5,692 nucleotides of DNA from Bacteroidia bacterium (lineage in GTDB: Bacteria > Bacteroidota > Bacteroidia > Bacteroidales > P3), in NCBI GenBank assembly GCA_025999775.1, contig BNXT01000098.1:1-5692 (forward strand). Reading direction: 5' to 3'. Below are positions 5,390 through 5,692 of the stretch, in pieces. How positions within the stretch are numbered: the stretch's first letter is position 1; each line of letters begins with the position of its first letter. The notes under the pieces are model-generated. The model was not told the origin of the DNA. It saw only the letters and a program-made list of their open reading frames with translations, and did not search any database. A program made the position numbers and the translations under genes.

Positions 5390-5673
5390 TAACAGTTTTC
5401 TTTATGAATGGCAGCGAAGCCGGCTATATAAACGGTAATAACTTCTACACCACGAGCGGCAGCCCGGTGGGTTACATCAGCGGCAGCAATGTCTATGTGA
5501 TGAGTGGTCGGCAGGTTGGCACAGTCTATGGTAATAATATCTATACTATGGATGGTCGGCAAATTGGGAGTGTGAGCGGCAACACTGTTTATGCTGTCAG
5601 CGGCAAGCAAATCTACACCGCCAACGGCGCCTCCACCGTGCAGACAGGCGCAGCAGGGCTGCTGCTGGTTTAG
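5386..5673 (+). CDS. Small beta-repeat protein, possibly 4-fold beta-flower-like
   Basis: This 95-residue protein's ATG overlaps the TGA of the helical repeat gene (ATGA, 5386-5389), the classic arrangement for translational coupling. No SD lies at normal distance, although GGAAGGAG occurs about 20 nt upstream. From residue 9 the sequence has an exact 16-residue period, four full units plus part of a fifth: glycine at 9, 25, 41, 57 and 73, a second at 13, 29, 45 and 61, a third at 17, 33, 49, 65 and 81, and tyrosine at 21, 37, 53 and 69. Typical units read GRQVGTVYGNNIYTMD. Such G-x-x-(V/I)-G ... G-x-x-(V/I)-Y repeats resemble the small '4-fold beta flower' domain, but this is a resemblance, not a verified match. 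The C-terminus is short and hydrophobic (GAAGLLLV). The gene looks more GC-rich than its neighbours, which may mark a different origin. It is likely a partner of the helical protein. Confidence 0.8.
   Translation: MITVFFMNGSEAGYINGNNFYTTSGSPVGYISGSNVYVMSGRQVGTVYGNNIYTMDGRQIGSVSGNTVYAVSGKQIYTANGASTVQTGAAGLLLV
5410..5649 (+). repeat. 48-nt coding repeats of the beta protein
   Basis: Units at 5410-5457, 5458-5505, 5506-5553 and 5554-5601, with a degenerate fifth from 5602, encode the 16-residue period. Unlike the 144-nt repeats, they are conserved at protein level only, at key Gly, Tyr and aliphatic positions, with varied codons. This indicates older repeats held by structure. Confidence 0.75.
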
Positions 5674-5692
5674 TGTGGAGCGTGGAGTTGAA
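5673..5692. repeat. G-rich heptamer tract at the right edge
   Basis: GTGTGGA, GCGTGGA and GTTGAA follow one another immediately after (and sharing one base with) the TAG stop of the beta-repeat gene. The tract is cut by the window end. It has the same 7-nt period as the AT-rich tract at the left edge but a different sequence. Confidence 0.4.

Noticed and set aside
5377..5610. Minus-strand frame opposite the beta-repeat gene
   Set aside because: It mirrors the 48-nt periodicity of the coupled + strand gene and has no ribosome site, so it is a shadow.
5650..5665. GCAGCA...TGCTGC hairpin as a terminator
   Set aside because: It lies within the coding end of the last gene and is followed only by GGTTTAG rather than a T-run.

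Overview
The window looks like a chromosomal accessory region of a member of the Bacteroidota, most likely Bacteroidales. Two independent signs support this. The non-coding left end carries a textbook Bacteroidota-type promoter (TTTG, 20-nt spacer, TANNTTTG). Two genes encode the Fib_succ_major (FISUMP, TIGR02145-type) domain, which is very common in Bacteroidota and Fibrobacter. The DNA is mostly AT-rich. All supported genes lie on the + strand, and no transposase, integrase, reverse transcriptase, nuclease or phage structural gene is visible.

Layout: (1) Positions 1-357 hold no gene. They contain a short heptamer repeat, a strong promoter at 25-56, and a region from about 62 to 311 that folds on paper into a long, nested, almost continuous hairpin ending in a U-run, best read as a structured small RNA (6S-like in shape, not proven). 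(2) 358-1050 encodes a protein with two membrane segments and a charged cytoplasmic-type domain. (3) 1051-1217 is a gap with one palindrome-like site. (4) 1218-1400 encodes a 60-residue four-cysteine protein. (5) 1418-1969 encodes a membrane-anchored single FISUMP domain. (6) 2009-3391 encodes three FISUMP domains in tandem with no export signal. (7) 3416-3625 encodes a 69-residue orphan. (8) 3656-5389 encodes a coiled-coil protein with eight almost identical 48-residue alpha-helical repeats. (9) 5386-5673 encodes a small protein of 16-residue beta repeats whose start overlaps the previous stop codon (ATGA).

The genes from 1218 to 5673 are tightly packed (gaps of 17, 39, 24 and 30 nt, then a 4-nt overlap) and are probably one operon. 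Three start regions share a near-identical leader, and two of these copies also share sequence across the preceding stop codon, as if the cassettes had been assembled by duplication. Almost everything in the operon is repetitive: C-type-lectin-like domains, alpha-hairpin repeats and beta repeats. That suggests a binding or scaffolding system rather than an enzyme pathway. No function can be assigned from sequence alone. The most interesting items are the long-hairpin RNA, the recently expanded helical repeat protein with its translationally coupled beta-repeat partner, and the conserved-frame/variable-core pattern of the tandem FISUMP domains.
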